Source: Chthonomonadaceae bacterium (GTDB lineage: Bacteria; Armatimonadota; Chthonomonadetes; Chthonomonadales; Chthonomonadaceae). From it: a DNA stretch of 42,256 nt. The position numbers and the translations under genes are program-made. The stretch spans positions 1 through 42,256 of the forward strand of contig JANXSG010000235.1 in NCBI GenBank assembly GCA_025352825.1. Reading direction: 5' to 3'. This document shows positions 14,718 to 23,507 of the stretch, piece after piece. The notes beneath the pieces are model-generated. The model had not been told where the DNA came from. It was given only the letters and a program-made list of their open reading frames with translations, and searched no databases. Position 1 is the first letter of the stretch; every line of letters begins with the position of its first letter.

Positions 14718-17342
14718 TCACCCTGTACCCTCTACCACGCCAACCCAGATGGTATCGGATTTCAAATAGCGTGCTGCAGCATCACGCAGTTCTTCCGCGG
14801 TAAGGCTGGCCATCTTGCTGAGATATCTTTCGGCCTCATCCAAGGGCAGACCATATACTCCAGCGCTTGCCAGTTCTCCCGACTGTGACCCGAAACTTTG
14901 CATTCCTATTGCGTGCTCACCTATCACAGCAGCCTTCGCGGAGTTCAGCTCTTCTTCAGATACGAGAATTTCGCCGAGTAGCCTGCACTCCTCAAGCAGA
15001 AGATCACGTGCTTTGTCAGCATTTTCTGGTGCGGTCGAAGTGTAAGCAATGAACGTGCCGGCATCTAGGCGTGATCGATGAAAACTCGTCACCTGATAAG
15101 CAAGTGCATTCTCACCTCGCACCGACCGGAAAAATCTGCCACTCATACCTGAAGTAATCTCCGAAAGCATGTCGAGTGCATATCTGTCCTCATCGAAAAT
15201 TCCCGCCCCCGGAAAACCAACGACCGTGGCAGTCTGCTTTTTAGCGAGTTCGATTCTCTTTTCCCCATACTCCCTATAAGGTGGTGCTGCAGCAGAATCG
15301 CTCCACGCCTTATAGCCTGCTGAGCGATCTCCCCAGTTTGCGCAGCCAGCATCCTCAAATAGCTGCACTGCTTCGCTGGCAGTAATATCTCCCACTATGC
15401 TGACCGTCATATTCGCAGCCGTAGTTCTGGAGTGCCACCACGATTGAAGCTGTTCAGGGGTGAGTGCCCCTACAACCGACTCTATTCCGAGCGCAGGCAA
15501 ACCGTAAGCGCTGTCTCCAAAACAGGCTGCGGTAAAAAGGTCGACAGCCAGGGAAAAACTATTGTCTTTCTGCCGTTGTATCTCTGCAAAGATCGCCTGT
15601 TTTTCTCGCTCCACCTCTTCTGATCGAAATGCAGGCTGCGTGATCACTTCGCTAAGCAGTGAAAATCCCTCCTGCAGAACATCTCGTTTCAGCTTCATCC
15701 CAACGCCGAAATAGTCAGTGCCAATCGCTGTGCCAATGCCCGTTCCCAGACCCTCAATTTTGTTCGCTATCTCCTCCGCAGTATATTTAACGGTACCCTT
15801 AAGCAGAGTTTTCATGGTCAGGTTTGTGATACCACATGTAGATAACTGCTCATCGTATTTACCGCCTCGAAAGAGAATATTGATGGCAACAATCGGAAGG
15901 TCAGCTCGAGCTCGCCAGGCAAGTTTTGCACCGCCTGGCAGATCAATTAACTGTGCAGGTTCTGCTTCAGCAACCACTCTCGTACTTATGGCAGAAAATA
16001 TGTCTTCATGAATATACTGCTGTTTGGAATGTGACGGTATCGATTCTAATTTATCAATAATATTCTCTACTATGGATGCATCATGATTTTCGGTGAGCAG
16101 AGCAGTCTTCAACTGAAGCGGACTGCGATCATTCGGCAGTGGAATAGTCTCCGGCCAGTATTCAAGCAGCGAAGCATGATCAAGGTGGAAATAGTTCTTT
16201 ACCACACGCATGATATCTTCCGCGGTTACGGCATGCAGTCGTTCGAGCAGAACATCACTTAACCGAAAATCACCGAGATTCTCGTAGCTGCAGAGCGTGC
16301 GCGCTACCCCCATTGCCTCTTCTTGCGCAAACAGCCTTCTGCTCTCCACTCTGATCTTGATTCGGTTTAGCTCATCTACGCTGATCAATTCCTTCTGGAG
16401 TCTAAGAATCTCCGCCCAGAGCGCACACTGAAGCTCTATAGGATCGTCATGTTTGCTCTCAGCCCCCAGCATGAATATTCCCATGTCTGCGAACGATTCA
16501 TAGGATGCCCACGAGCGATTTGCTAATTTCAACTCCTCCTCAAGACGCCGGTATAGCCGCGCAGATCGTCCATCGGAAAGCAGTGAATTCAGAATCATCA
16601 GTGCCGCGCCGTCGGGATGAGTCAGTTCAGGAACGGGCAGAATCATCGCGAACAACTTCTGCTGTGCACCCCCAGTGAGTCGCTTGTATCGGAATTCAGG
16701 GTGCAGTGGTTCTTCGAAGGACTCCTCTTTCTGCAATTGCCCCTGTTCCACCGATCCCCAAATACGTTCCACCAGTGCAATTACTGCTTCACTACTCACG
16801 TCGCCGACCACCGTAAATGTCATATTCTCTGGACGGTAGTTGCGACAGACGAAATCGACCAGATCTTCACGCGTGAAAGCACGCAGTGTATCGGGCATGC
16901 CCATTCGCCATCGCCGGATTCTATGGTCATCAAATGCTAGTTCATACAGCGACTCGATCAGCATTGCATTCGGATTATCACGTTTTTGAAGGCTTTCCTG
17001 AACAATCACTTCAATCTCTTTGGCAAGCTCTTCGGCATTAAAAAGTGAGTTCTGAAATGCATCTGCCTGAAGCTCCATTGCACGCACTAAATTCTCCGAA
17101 GGTACCTGTATATAGTAGTAAGTCTCTTCGTAATAGGTGGCAGCATTCACTACACCGCCGAGTTTTCTAATTTCGGAAGCTATTTCATCATTGCCGGGAT
17201 GAGTGGAAGTCCCCTTGAACATCATGTGCTCCACGACATGGGCAATCCCGTTCCAGTGATCCGGCTCATTAAAATAACCCGACCGAACGGAAACCAGCAG
17301 TGCAGCAACAGGCGCGTTATGGTTTTCTTTAACGAGCAGCAT
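14718..17342 (-). CDS. M16-family zinc peptidase, duplicated-domain form
   Basis: The protein has about 874 residues made of two pitrilysin/insulinase halves. The first half holds the inverted zinc motif HVVEH (His35, Glu38, His39 from the ATG) and the EVIVQE region that supplies the third ligand. The second half (from about residue 470) has the same fold text (ADLPIVAINILFRGGKYDE, REKQAIFAEIQRQKDNSFSL) but no HxxEH, so only one active site remains, as in long M16B proteins. No clear signal peptide is seen. The first ATG is at 17342, but homologous text runs upstream in frame (ITEGVTRLKLKNGLMLLVKE) to an ATC at 17403-17405, eight bases after GGAG. Translation may therefore start at ATC, giving 21 more residues. 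Confidence 0.88.
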   Translation of the reverse strand: MLLVKENHNAPVAALLVSVRSGYFNEPDHWNGIAHVVEHMMFKGTSTHPGNDEIASEIRKLGGVVNAATYYEETYYYIQVPSENLVRAMELQADAFQNSLFNAEELAKEIEVIVQESLQKRDNPNAMLIESLYELAFDDHRIRRWRMGMPDTLRAFTREDLVDFVCRNYRPENMTFTVVGDVSSEAVIALVERIWGSVEQGQLQKEESFEEPLHPEFRYKRLTGGAQQKLFAMILPVPELTHPDGAALMILNSLLSDGRSARLYRRLEEELKLANRSWASYESFADMGIFMLGAESKHDDPIELQCALWAEILRLQKELISVDELNRIKIRVESRRLFAQEEAMGVARTLCSYENLGDFRLSDVLLERLHAVTAEDIMRVVKNYFHLDHASLLEYWPETIPLPNDRSPLQLKTALLTENHDASIVENIIDKLESIPSHSKQQYIHEDIFSAISTRVVAEAEPAQLIDLPGGAKLAWRARADLPIVAINILFRGGKYDEQLSTCGITNLTMKTLLKGTVKYTAEEIANKIEGLGTGIGTAIGTDYFGVGMKLKRDVLQEGFSLLSEVITQPAFRSEEVEREKQAIFAEIQRQKDNSFSLAVDLFTAACFGDSAYGLPALGIESVVGALTPEQLQSWWHSRTTAANMTVSIVGDITASEAVQLFEDAGCANWGDRSAGYKAWSDSAAAPPYREYGEKRIELAKKQTATVVGFPGAGIFDEDRYALDMLSEITSGMSGRFFRSVRGENALAYQVTSFHRSRLDAGTFIAYTSTAPENADKARDLLLEECRLLGEILVSEEELNSAKAAVIGEHAIGMQSFGSQSGELASAGVYGLPLDEAERYLSKMASLTAEELRDAAARYLKSDTIWVGVVEGTG

Positions 17343-17498
17343 CAGTCCGTTTTTCAGCTTAAGCCTGGTAACGCCTTCTGTAATTGTATGATCAGTGTGT
17401 TTGATTGGTATTACTCCAAAATTTCATATGTCGACCTATTGTATCACAAATAGTGATTGGCCACTCGATTTTTCGTCAAGCATCCGTTTGACTTTTCA

Positions 17499-18635
17499 CT
17501 ATTTCACTTCCGATAAACTTCCGATTAGCTTCCGATAAACTTCCGATAACTTATAAGATCGTGAGCGGTTGGAAGGGTTTGCAACATCCAAAACACCCTG
17601 TGCCACCAGCCCCTTCAGTATGCTACGTGCCGCCCGATCTGAGAACCCGAAAAGCACAGCCACCGTACTTGCTGTAATCGTTTCCGAAGATGCGAACATA
17701 CTCAGAAGACGCCGCGTTCTGGCGTCCAACCTCCGAATGGCTGTCGGCTCTATGGGCATTCCTTCCCGTGCTATATGCAGCGCTTCTTCTTGAGCTAGTA
17801 TGAACACGCGCTCAAGAGTTGATATAAAGTATAGGAGCCAGGATGTAATGTCAGCTTCTGCGCGTCCTTCGTAGTAGTTATGGTGCGGGTGTAGTGAAAG
17901 CGATTGATAGTAAGCATCTAGATCACGCGCGTGGAACTCTTCGAGCGAAAAGATGCCGTTCAAACCATAGCCGCCGCGTTGGAGGATAAATGTTGCTAAC
18001 AGTCGCGCCGTTCGTCCGTTGCCGTCGTAATATGGATGTATCGTAACGAACTGATAGTGAATAAGCGCTGCGATAAGCGGAATGGGAAGCTTTTCTCGTT
18101 CCGACTGAACACATCCATCGATGAGAGCCGACATGAGAGATGGTACATCCTTTGCCATCGGAGGAAGATAGAAGATACGACCTGTTGCACTGTCCCGAAT
18201 AACGTTTTGACCATCGCGATAAGCTGACGGCTTTGCACGTGGACTTTTCTCTACCAGCGCATGCAGGCTTTTTATCAAACTCTCTGTATGTGGACGCTGG
18301 CGTGCAGCCCAATCTTCTACGCGTAGAAATGCATTCCAGTAGTTCTTAACTTCCCGTACATCGCGTTCCTTGCCGACAGTGTTTATGGGCTGCCCGGATA
18401 TTACCCGGCTAGCTTCCTCTAATGTTAAACGATTACCTTCGATTTGTGTTGAATAGTGAGTGGAACGTAATCGTGCTTTGCGCCGTAATTCTTCTGCCGC
18501 TGCGGGGGGCAGCGGTGTTTGATCCACAATAGCACGAGCTGCCTCTATTCGCATGAGCGCATTTGCGATCTCAGGTGTGATCGTGAAGCGTGGACGCCAC
18601 ATGACAGCATCTTGCTTGTTGTTTATGTCGCTCAT
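17499..18635 (-). CDS. Fic-domain AMP transferase, class II, with winged helix
   Basis: The 378-residue protein has an N-terminal inhibitory motif STQIEGN (residues 62-68), the class II form in which the glutamate blocks ATP binding. The catalytic loop HPYYDGNGRTAR (200-211) is complete. The C-terminus (about 305-375) forms a winged-helix domain (ASTVAVLFGFSDRAARSILKGLVAQGVL). The enzyme would AMPylate Ser, Thr or Tyr hydroxyls on proteins. The last 45 coding bases contain four near-identical 11-base units (TTCCGATAAAC type), so the C-terminal tail may vary in length. No Shine-Dalgarno sequence precedes the ATG; instead two 12-base direct repeats abut it. Confidence 0.92.
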   Translation of the reverse strand: MSDINNKQDAVMWRPRFTITPEIANALMRIEAARAIVDQTPLPPAAAEELRRKARLRSTHYSTQIEGNRLTLEEASRVISGQPINTVGKERDVREVKNYWNAFLRVEDWAARQRPHTESLIKSLHALVEKSPRAKPSAYRDGQNVIRDSATGRIFYLPPMAKDVPSLMSALIDGCVQSEREKLPIPLIAALIHYQFVTIHPYYDGNGRTARLLATFILQRGGYGLNGIFSLEEFHARDLDAYYQSLSLHPHHNYYEGRAEADITSWLLYFISTLERVFILAQEEALHIAREGMPIEPTAIRRLDARTRRLLSMFASSETITASTVAVLFGFSDRAARSILKGLVAQGVLDVANPSNRSRSYKLSEVYRKLIGSLSEVK

Positions 18636-18664
18636 GATTTTACAATTCGCTCGATTTTACAATT
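18636..18664 (-). promoter_or_regulatory. Direct repeats abutting the fic start codon
   Basis: GATTTTACAATT occurs at 18636-18647 and again at 18653-18664, a spacing of 17 bases. On the coding strand AATTGTAAAATC ends immediately before the ATG. The repeats could bind the winged-helix tail of the Fic protein or another regulator, or be a slippage product. No ribosome binding site is visible between them and the ATG. Confidence 0.4.
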
Positions 18665-18931
18665 TTCCTTAGGGAAATTATCGTTGATTTCGCACTTTAT
18701 TACGCAGTGATAGTTGAAATACATAACCAATAATTTAATTCTAGCATATTAAATCTCGCTTACATCAAACTTTATACCATGTATATGGGTTGATTGCTCA
18801 AAACGTTGCCATAGTGGCTATCACTTTTACAAGTTCTTCGCTTTCATCATCTTGGCAAGCTCCTCACAATTAATATTTTATTCTTCCAACTATTCTGCTC
18901 AAAGGTACGACAAACGCTTAGATATAAGCGA

Positions 18932-19190
18932 TAATTGCAAAAGTCTCAAAGATGATGAAAAACTCGTTCTTGCCCTCACGCCCTGCCCCCTCTCCCAAAA
19001 ACAGGAGAGGGGGGTGAATATGTCATCAGTTTTTCAAAAGTATTTAAGTTTTTGATCTTAATATAAGTATAAATCCCACGAAGTGGGAGAGCGGAAACCT
19101 ACGATTTAAAGTCACCCCCTCTCCTGTTTTTGGGAGAGGGGGCTGGGGGTGCGGGCTGAAATATGCGTGTATGTACGACTTTTGCAATTA
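18932..19190. mobile_element. MITE-like element with 14-bp terminal inverted repeats (copy F)
   Basis: TAATTGCAAAAGTC at 18932-18945 is the exact reverse complement of GACTTTTGCAATTA at 19177-19190, giving a 259-bp element. TA at both outer ends could be a target-site duplication as left by IS630/Tc1-mariner enzymes. Inside lie CCCTCACGCCCTGCCCCC with the hairpin CCCCTCTCC-CAAAAACA-GGAGAGGGG, a central CCCACGAAGTGGG hairpin, and the mirrored hairpin followed by GGGGGTGCGGGC. There is no coding capacity. Copies or fragments occur at 3.7, 10.6, 31.5, 39.9 and 41.96 kb. It is presumably moved in trans by a transposase not present here. Confidence 0.75.
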
Positions 19191-19833
19191 CCTCAAAACA
19201 TTATCATAACGTAAAAAATTCGGCATCGAAGGACAGTTGAATGGACAGTATAAACAATTTCTTGGAATGGCAACTCTATTTTCCATGATGCTAGCTTTGG
19301 TTTCAGGCCAGGTAACCGCACATCCATAGCTCATTTGCGTTTTGAACTATCAATTGAAAGCCGCATTACTCTTCCGATAGTGATGGGATATTGTTTATGA
19401 ATTTATCTGTTCCCGTCATTCCAAATTCAATCTGTAATTGCTCAGCATGGCTATCCGCCACGATCGAGTATTGTCTTATTTCAAATTTGAATTATTGAAG
19501 ATGTAGGCTGAGTGAACTCGAAGACAGTATAAAATAGCCGTAAAAAAGCACAAAAAGACAATCAGAAATTTCTAAGTACAAAAAATTGGCATAATTATAA
19601 GCAGAAACCTTTTTTACGCATTTTGTACTTTTTTGTGGCTATTTGTACTCACTTATATTGATCATTAATACCTATTTTCGAGATTAATACTAACGCAATT
19701 GACTATAATCAGATTTTGCTGAGTAGTTACCTGCAATCTGCAAATGTTCGATATTGAAGAATCAGAGGAAATTGTACACTGTATAGATAACATCTGTCAG
19801 AAGTGATCACTATGAAACTGAGTTAAGAACACC
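19191..19833. other. Gene-poor gap upstream of the secreted esterase
   Basis: No reading frame with a recognisable product was seen on either strand. The stretch is A+T-rich and holds the inverted repeat listed separately at 19532-19644. A short open stretch near 19270-19390 does not resemble a family and lacks a start, so it is not called. Confidence 0.5.
19532..19644. repeat. A-rich imperfect inverted repeat
   Basis: AAATAGCCGTAAAAAAGCAC at 19532 onward is mirrored at 19621-19644; 21 of 24 bases pair, with a separation of 65 bases. Inner A-rich words such as AAGTACAAAA recur between the arms. It may be the pair of ends of a very short element or a structured leader of the esterase transcript. 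Confidence 0.5.
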
Positions 19834-19863
19834 TTGTGCATCGAAAGTGGCGGAAATATCAGC

Positions 19864-21906
19864 ATGATAAAAAAAAGAATCTTAGCAAAGATCACAACGG
19901 GCTCAATCTTTCTAATTTTTTACGGCTTTGTTTGTCCTTCGATCTCAAACGCGCAAAACAATCAGTCTGTAAAAATACCTTATCGTGCAGACGTTAATGC
20001 ATTATCCTTCATTAAAGATGAAACCAAACAGCTGTCATTAAGGATGGAATCAGTACGAAAGAGGCTCTGGATATCTTCTGGAAAAGCAGCAGATGCAGCG
20101 ATTTTTCTTAAAGGGGCGCAGTGGGCGATGAGATATGAGACGAACCCCTCCCCCTCAGATATTAATCTGATCTCAACAGCTCTCATACGCGGCAGAGAAC
20201 GTATTGAAGAGCTAGAATCGGGGACTGAGAAATGGGGACAACTAAAAGGTCGGCTGGTTCGAGGCTATGTCTCAAAAGTGGATGGGTCTGCGCAGCCATA
20301 CGGCCTTATCATCCCTTCAAACTACAGTCCTGATCAAGCAATTCGCCTCGATGTGGTGCTTCACGGAAGCTCTCAACCAACGGGAATGAGTGAACTGAAT
20401 TTCATGTCGAGATTCGACAGAGGAGATAAAGACAACAGCGATGCGCCTGATGCGGAATGTATCGAGCTCCATCCACTCGGCCGGGTGGAGAACTGCTACC
20501 GTTGGGCTGGTGAAACCGATGTATTCGAAGCGATTGAGGATGTCTGTGGCCATTATCATATCGATAGAGATCGAATCGTGCTGAGAGGGATGTCGATGGG
20601 AGCGTCTGGAACGTGGCACATCGGACTCAAACATCCGGACTATTTCGTGGCGCTCGGCCCTTACTGCGGTTATGTGGATACTCACCGCTTCTCCGAGACA
20701 CCTGGTATGAACTTCGTGAAAGTTGGATCGCTGCCGGAGTATCAGGAACTGGGACTGCACATGCTCGATTCGGTGGACTATGCTGCTAATGCCGGTATGG
20801 TTCCCGCGATAGGAGCGATAGGGGACAGAGATCCTTTCTTCCAGGCACATGTCATTATGGGCGAAGCGATGCGTAAAGAAGGACTCCAGATGATCAACCT
20901 CATCTCACCGGGCACGGCGCATATACAGGATCCTGCCAACTTCTCCCGGCAGATGGGGCAGATTGAGCGGATCGCTGTAAAAGGTCTCAATCATCTCCCA
21001 CTTCATATCCGATTCGTAACTTGGACGCTAAAATACGCCTCCTGCTACTGGATCAAAATACTACGTTTAGGTGCGCACTACCACCGCGCTGAAATCACAG
21101 CGGATATCAGTGACATCAACTCTATTCGAGTTCAGGAGCCTCTGAATATAACGCGCTTCGCGATTCTCTCGGCGGCGATAAACGGAGCAACAACTCAACT
21201 TAAAATTGGTGATCAGAAAGTAAATATACCTCGGTATGGAGGGCATGCGCACTCTCTGGGGATAGCACTCGTGAAAAAGGGCAAACGATGGGTTGCATCG
21301 GAGTATAGTGATTCGGACTTAAAGCGCGGCAAAACTCCTGACATGCAAGGCCCTATAGACCATGCTTTCACCACACCTTTCCTCTGTGTAAGTGGAACCG
21401 GAAAAGCCTGGAATCCTGCAGTTCAGCGTTGGGTTGAGGCTAATCTGCGCAGATTCTCTTACGAGTGGAGCCGCTACTTCCGAGGTGACCTGCCATTAAA
21501 GAAGGATACTGAAGTTACTCCAGATGATTGCAAACGCTGCAATCTTATTCTCTTTGGAGACCCTGGCAGTAATATTTGGATTCGCAAAGCTCTCAAATCG
21601 TCGCCATTAAAATGGAATCGTGAAAGCTTCCAGATTGCGAATCGTAGTTACCCCTCCACAAATACTGCCCCAGCCCTCATCTGCCCCAGTCCGTTCACCA
21701 GAGAAGGAGAGAAACAGCACTATCTGGTAATCAACAGTGGGCATACATTCCACGAGGCTGAGCTGAATCGCCTGAACTACCTCCTCTACCCGCACCAGGC
21801 CGACTGGGCTGTATTCAAAATAGGCGACACTCAGCCTGAAAACCCTTCTGCTCTCCTAGCGGAAGAGCTTTTACTCAGTGGATACTTTAATGAAGAGTGG
21901 AAGTAG
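19864..21906 (+). CDS. Secreted prolyl-oligopeptidase/esterase-like alpha/beta hydrolase
   Basis: The protein has about 680 residues with an N-terminal signal peptide (KKRILAKITTGSIFLIFYGF, cleaved near SNAQNN). The region from residue 130 to 380 is an alpha/beta hydrolase: VVLHGSSQP oxyanion loop, then RIVLRGMSMGASGTWHIGLK with nucleophile Ser244, IGDRDPFFQ as the acid-bearing loop and SPGTAHIQDP with a candidate His. From about 395 to 680 a second, mixed region resembles parts of secreted depolymerase-like proteins and has no catalytic motif I recognise. It probably acts on polymers, peptides or esters outside the cell. The ATG at 19864 is chosen over 19834 because the signal peptide starts there and GGCGGA precedes it. 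Confidence 0.75.
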   Translation: MIKKRILAKITTGSIFLIFYGFVCPSISNAQNNQSVKIPYRADVNALSFIKDETKQLSLRMESVRKRLWISSGKAADAAIFLKGAQWAMRYETNPSPSDINLISTALIRGRERIEELESGTEKWGQLKGRLVRGYVSKVDGSAQPYGLIIPSNYSPDQAIRLDVVLHGSSQPTGMSELNFMSRFDRGDKDNSDAPDAECIELHPLGRVENCYRWAGETDVFEAIEDVCGHYHIDRDRIVLRGMSMGASGTWHIGLKHPDYFVALGPYCGYVDTHRFSETPGMNFVKVGSLPEYQELGLHMLDSVDYAANAGMVPAIGAIGDRDPFFQAHVIMGEAMRKEGLQMINLISPGTAHIQDPANFSRQMGQIERIAVKGLNHLPLHIRFVTWTLKYASCYWIKILRLGAHYHRAEITADISDINSIRVQEPLNITRFAILSAAINGATTQLKIGDQKVNIPRYGGHAHSLGIALVKKGKRWVASEYSDSDLKRGKTPDMQGPIDHAFTTPFLCVSGTGKAWNPAVQRWVEANLRRFSYEWSRYFRGDLPLKKDTEVTPDDCKRCNLILFGDPGSNIWIRKALKSSPLKWNRESFQIANRSYPSTNTAPALICPSPFTREGEKQHYLVINSGHTFHEAELNRLNYLLYPHQADWAVFKIGDTQPENPSALLAEELLLSGYFNEEWK

Positions 21907-21924
21907 AAAAGTGCCTGGAATAAT

Positions 21925-22857
21925 TCAGCGCAACCTCAAACGGATATACTCTTCAAGAGCGTGGAAATAACTGTCCATCGCTTTATAAGTTCTCGTAGCT
22001 GCCGGCATCGCTGCGATTACAATTGCTAAGCGATGAAGCTTCTCGCTGTCTTGTGTAATTTCTGATATCGGGGTCAGATAGGTGTGAATAGTGAAGAGAA
22101 TGGCTCTTGAGCTCGCCATCCTGCTAATAGTCTGCCGTTCAATCCGCAGAAAACAGCGATCCCCCGCATTCTCTGTGGTGATCTCGCCTTCTTTAGGAGT
22201 CCACTCGCTGCGTAAATCGGGTGAAAGATTGAGTTGATTAGTCGGTGGTACACTCCAGTTCAGCCTTGCCACAGGCCGCTTCGGTTTTAATCTCCTCATC
22301 AACTGATCGGAAACACCACCTATCTGTTCGTGAAATTCGGGAACGATGGCATGCGCTTCGAGAAACGACTGACCAAGTTTATCCCTCAGACTCCATCCAG
22401 AGCCAAAACAGAGATGCCCCGCCACACAGATACTCTCACCCGTCTCATCCTCCATCATTAAAATCAGATCTTCCTGCACCTGCCTTCCCAGCCAATCAAG
22501 AGGCGGCAGTGGTAATGAGCTGCAATCATTCGAACTAAAGCTGGTAATTGTTCCCAGGAGTTTATTCATCCAAACCACACTATGTAGGTTCACTTCGAGA
22601 TGAAACCACTGAGGATAGTCAGCAGACATGGAATTCAAAACATAGAGTATGATTTCCATCACAACTGGATTGTAACAAGGAGGACTATTAAAATAGGCTT
22701 CATAGTTCGACTCAAGTATCCTTTCTTTGAGCGCAATCTCGTCTGCAAAGTTCTTCTCATCCACTTCTATAAGCGGTGAAGTCATTGCCTTAGCGTTCAT
22801 GGTCATATAATTGTAATCGTTTTCGAAGGGGAAGTATTTCATCGGATCAAATCTCAA
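21925..22857 (-). CDS. DUF3445 haem-dependent oxidative N-demethylase-like protein
   Basis: The 310-residue protein shows the DUF3445 (PF11927) pattern: an early RFDPMKYFPF, the QEDLILM region with GHLCFGSGWSLRDKLG and AIVPEFHEQI, the RLNWSVPP block, and FLRIERQTISRMASSRAILFTIHTYLTP. Proteins of this family were named haem-dependent oxidative N-demethylases; the substrate range is narrow and not readable here. It lies convergent with the esterase gene, 18 bp apart. No signal peptide is visible, so a cytoplasmic enzyme is expected. The frame is intact and the length fits the family. Confidence 0.82.
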   Translation of the reverse strand: MRFDPMKYFPFENDYNYMTMNAKAMTSPLIEVDEKNFADEIALKERILESNYEAYFNSPPCYNPVVMEIILYVLNSMSADYPQWFHLEVNLHSVVWMNKLLGTITSFSSNDCSSLPLPPLDWLGRQVQEDLILMMEDETGESICVAGHLCFGSGWSLRDKLGQSFLEAHAIVPEFHEQIGGVSDQLMRRLKPKRPVARLNWSVPPTNQLNLSPDLRSEWTPKEGEITTENAGDRCFLRIERQTISRMASSRAILFTIHTYLTPISEITQDSEKLHRLAIVIAAMPAATRTYKAMDSYFHALEEYIRLRLR

Positions 22858-23010
22858 TCTTAACCTTCAATCTACTATTGACTGCACTAAAGCTGAATCT
22901 CCGGATATATTACTAGATTCACAGAAACGTTGGTCGATTCCTTTACAGTAATAATAGATTAGGGTAGAACATTCCGTCATCCGACGGACACGCCCAGAAG
23001 GAAACATCCT

Positions 23011-23397
23011 ATGAAACAAAATACTTTCAATCGCGTTCGACTAATTTTAAGTGGCGTCACGGCCGTTTCTCTGCTTGCTGTTGGAATCAGCCCAGTAGTA
23101 CTAGCACAAAAGATGGACAGCAAAATGACGAAGGCGCATTTCCATGTCAAGATCAGCGCAGCACAGGCGAAAGCGGTTGCGCTGAAAAAATACCCAGGCA
23201 AAGTAGAAGGTAAAATTGCACTCGAAGATGAAGAGGGATCATGGCAGTATGCTGTCAATATCCGTGCCGGTAAAACTTTGAGAGAAGTCATGGTAAATGC
23301 CACCACAGGTAAAATTGCCAATGTTGAAGTGACCACGAAAGCAGAAGAGGCGAGCGAACAAAAGGCGGAACTAAAAGCATCCAAAAACCACAAATAG
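23011..23397 (+). CDS. Exported PepSY-domain protein
   Basis: The 128-residue protein has a signal peptide (residues 1-33, ending PVVLAQK) and one PepSY domain (about 47-112): KISAAQAKAVALKKYPGKVE, then WQYAVNIRAGKTLREVMVNATTGKI. PepSY domains occur in periplasmic proteins and are thought to act as inhibitors or chaperones of peptidases. The tail is Lys/Ala/Glu-rich. AAGGA lies eight bases upstream of the ATG. It has its own transcript, judging from the hairpin terminator behind it, which it shares with the convergent glycosidase gene. Confidence 0.88.
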   Translation: MKQNTFNRVRLILSGVTAVSLLAVGISPVVLAQKMDSKMTKAHFHVKISAAQAKAVALKKYPGKVEGKIALEDEEGSWQYAVNIRAGKTLREVMVNATTGKIANVEVTTKAEEASEQKAELKASKNHK

Positions 23398-23461
23398 CTA
23401 TATAATCCGCATTTTATGATGTGCCAGTACTATAATATCTTCATTTCGTAAACTCTGAAAG

Positions 23462-23489
23462 CTCCTGTAACCAAATGTGATTACAGGAG
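23462..23489. terminator. Hairpin terminator between convergent genes
   Basis: CTCCTGTAA (23462-23470) pairs perfectly with TTACAGGAG (23481-23489) around a 10-base loop, followed by ATTCGTTGGTTT. It lies between the stop codons of the PepSY gene and the glycosidase-like gene and probably serves the former. Confidence 0.6.
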
Positions 23490-23507
23490 ATTCGTTGGTT
23501 TACTTGA

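Noticed and set aside
18820-18870. Short minus-strand text EELAKMMKAKNL before a stop
   Set aside because: Only about a dozen codons are readable before an upstream stop; too short to support a pseudogene call.
19260-19390. Plus-strand open text FHDASFGFRPGNRTSIAHLR
   Set aside because: A short open stretch without start or family match; probably chance.
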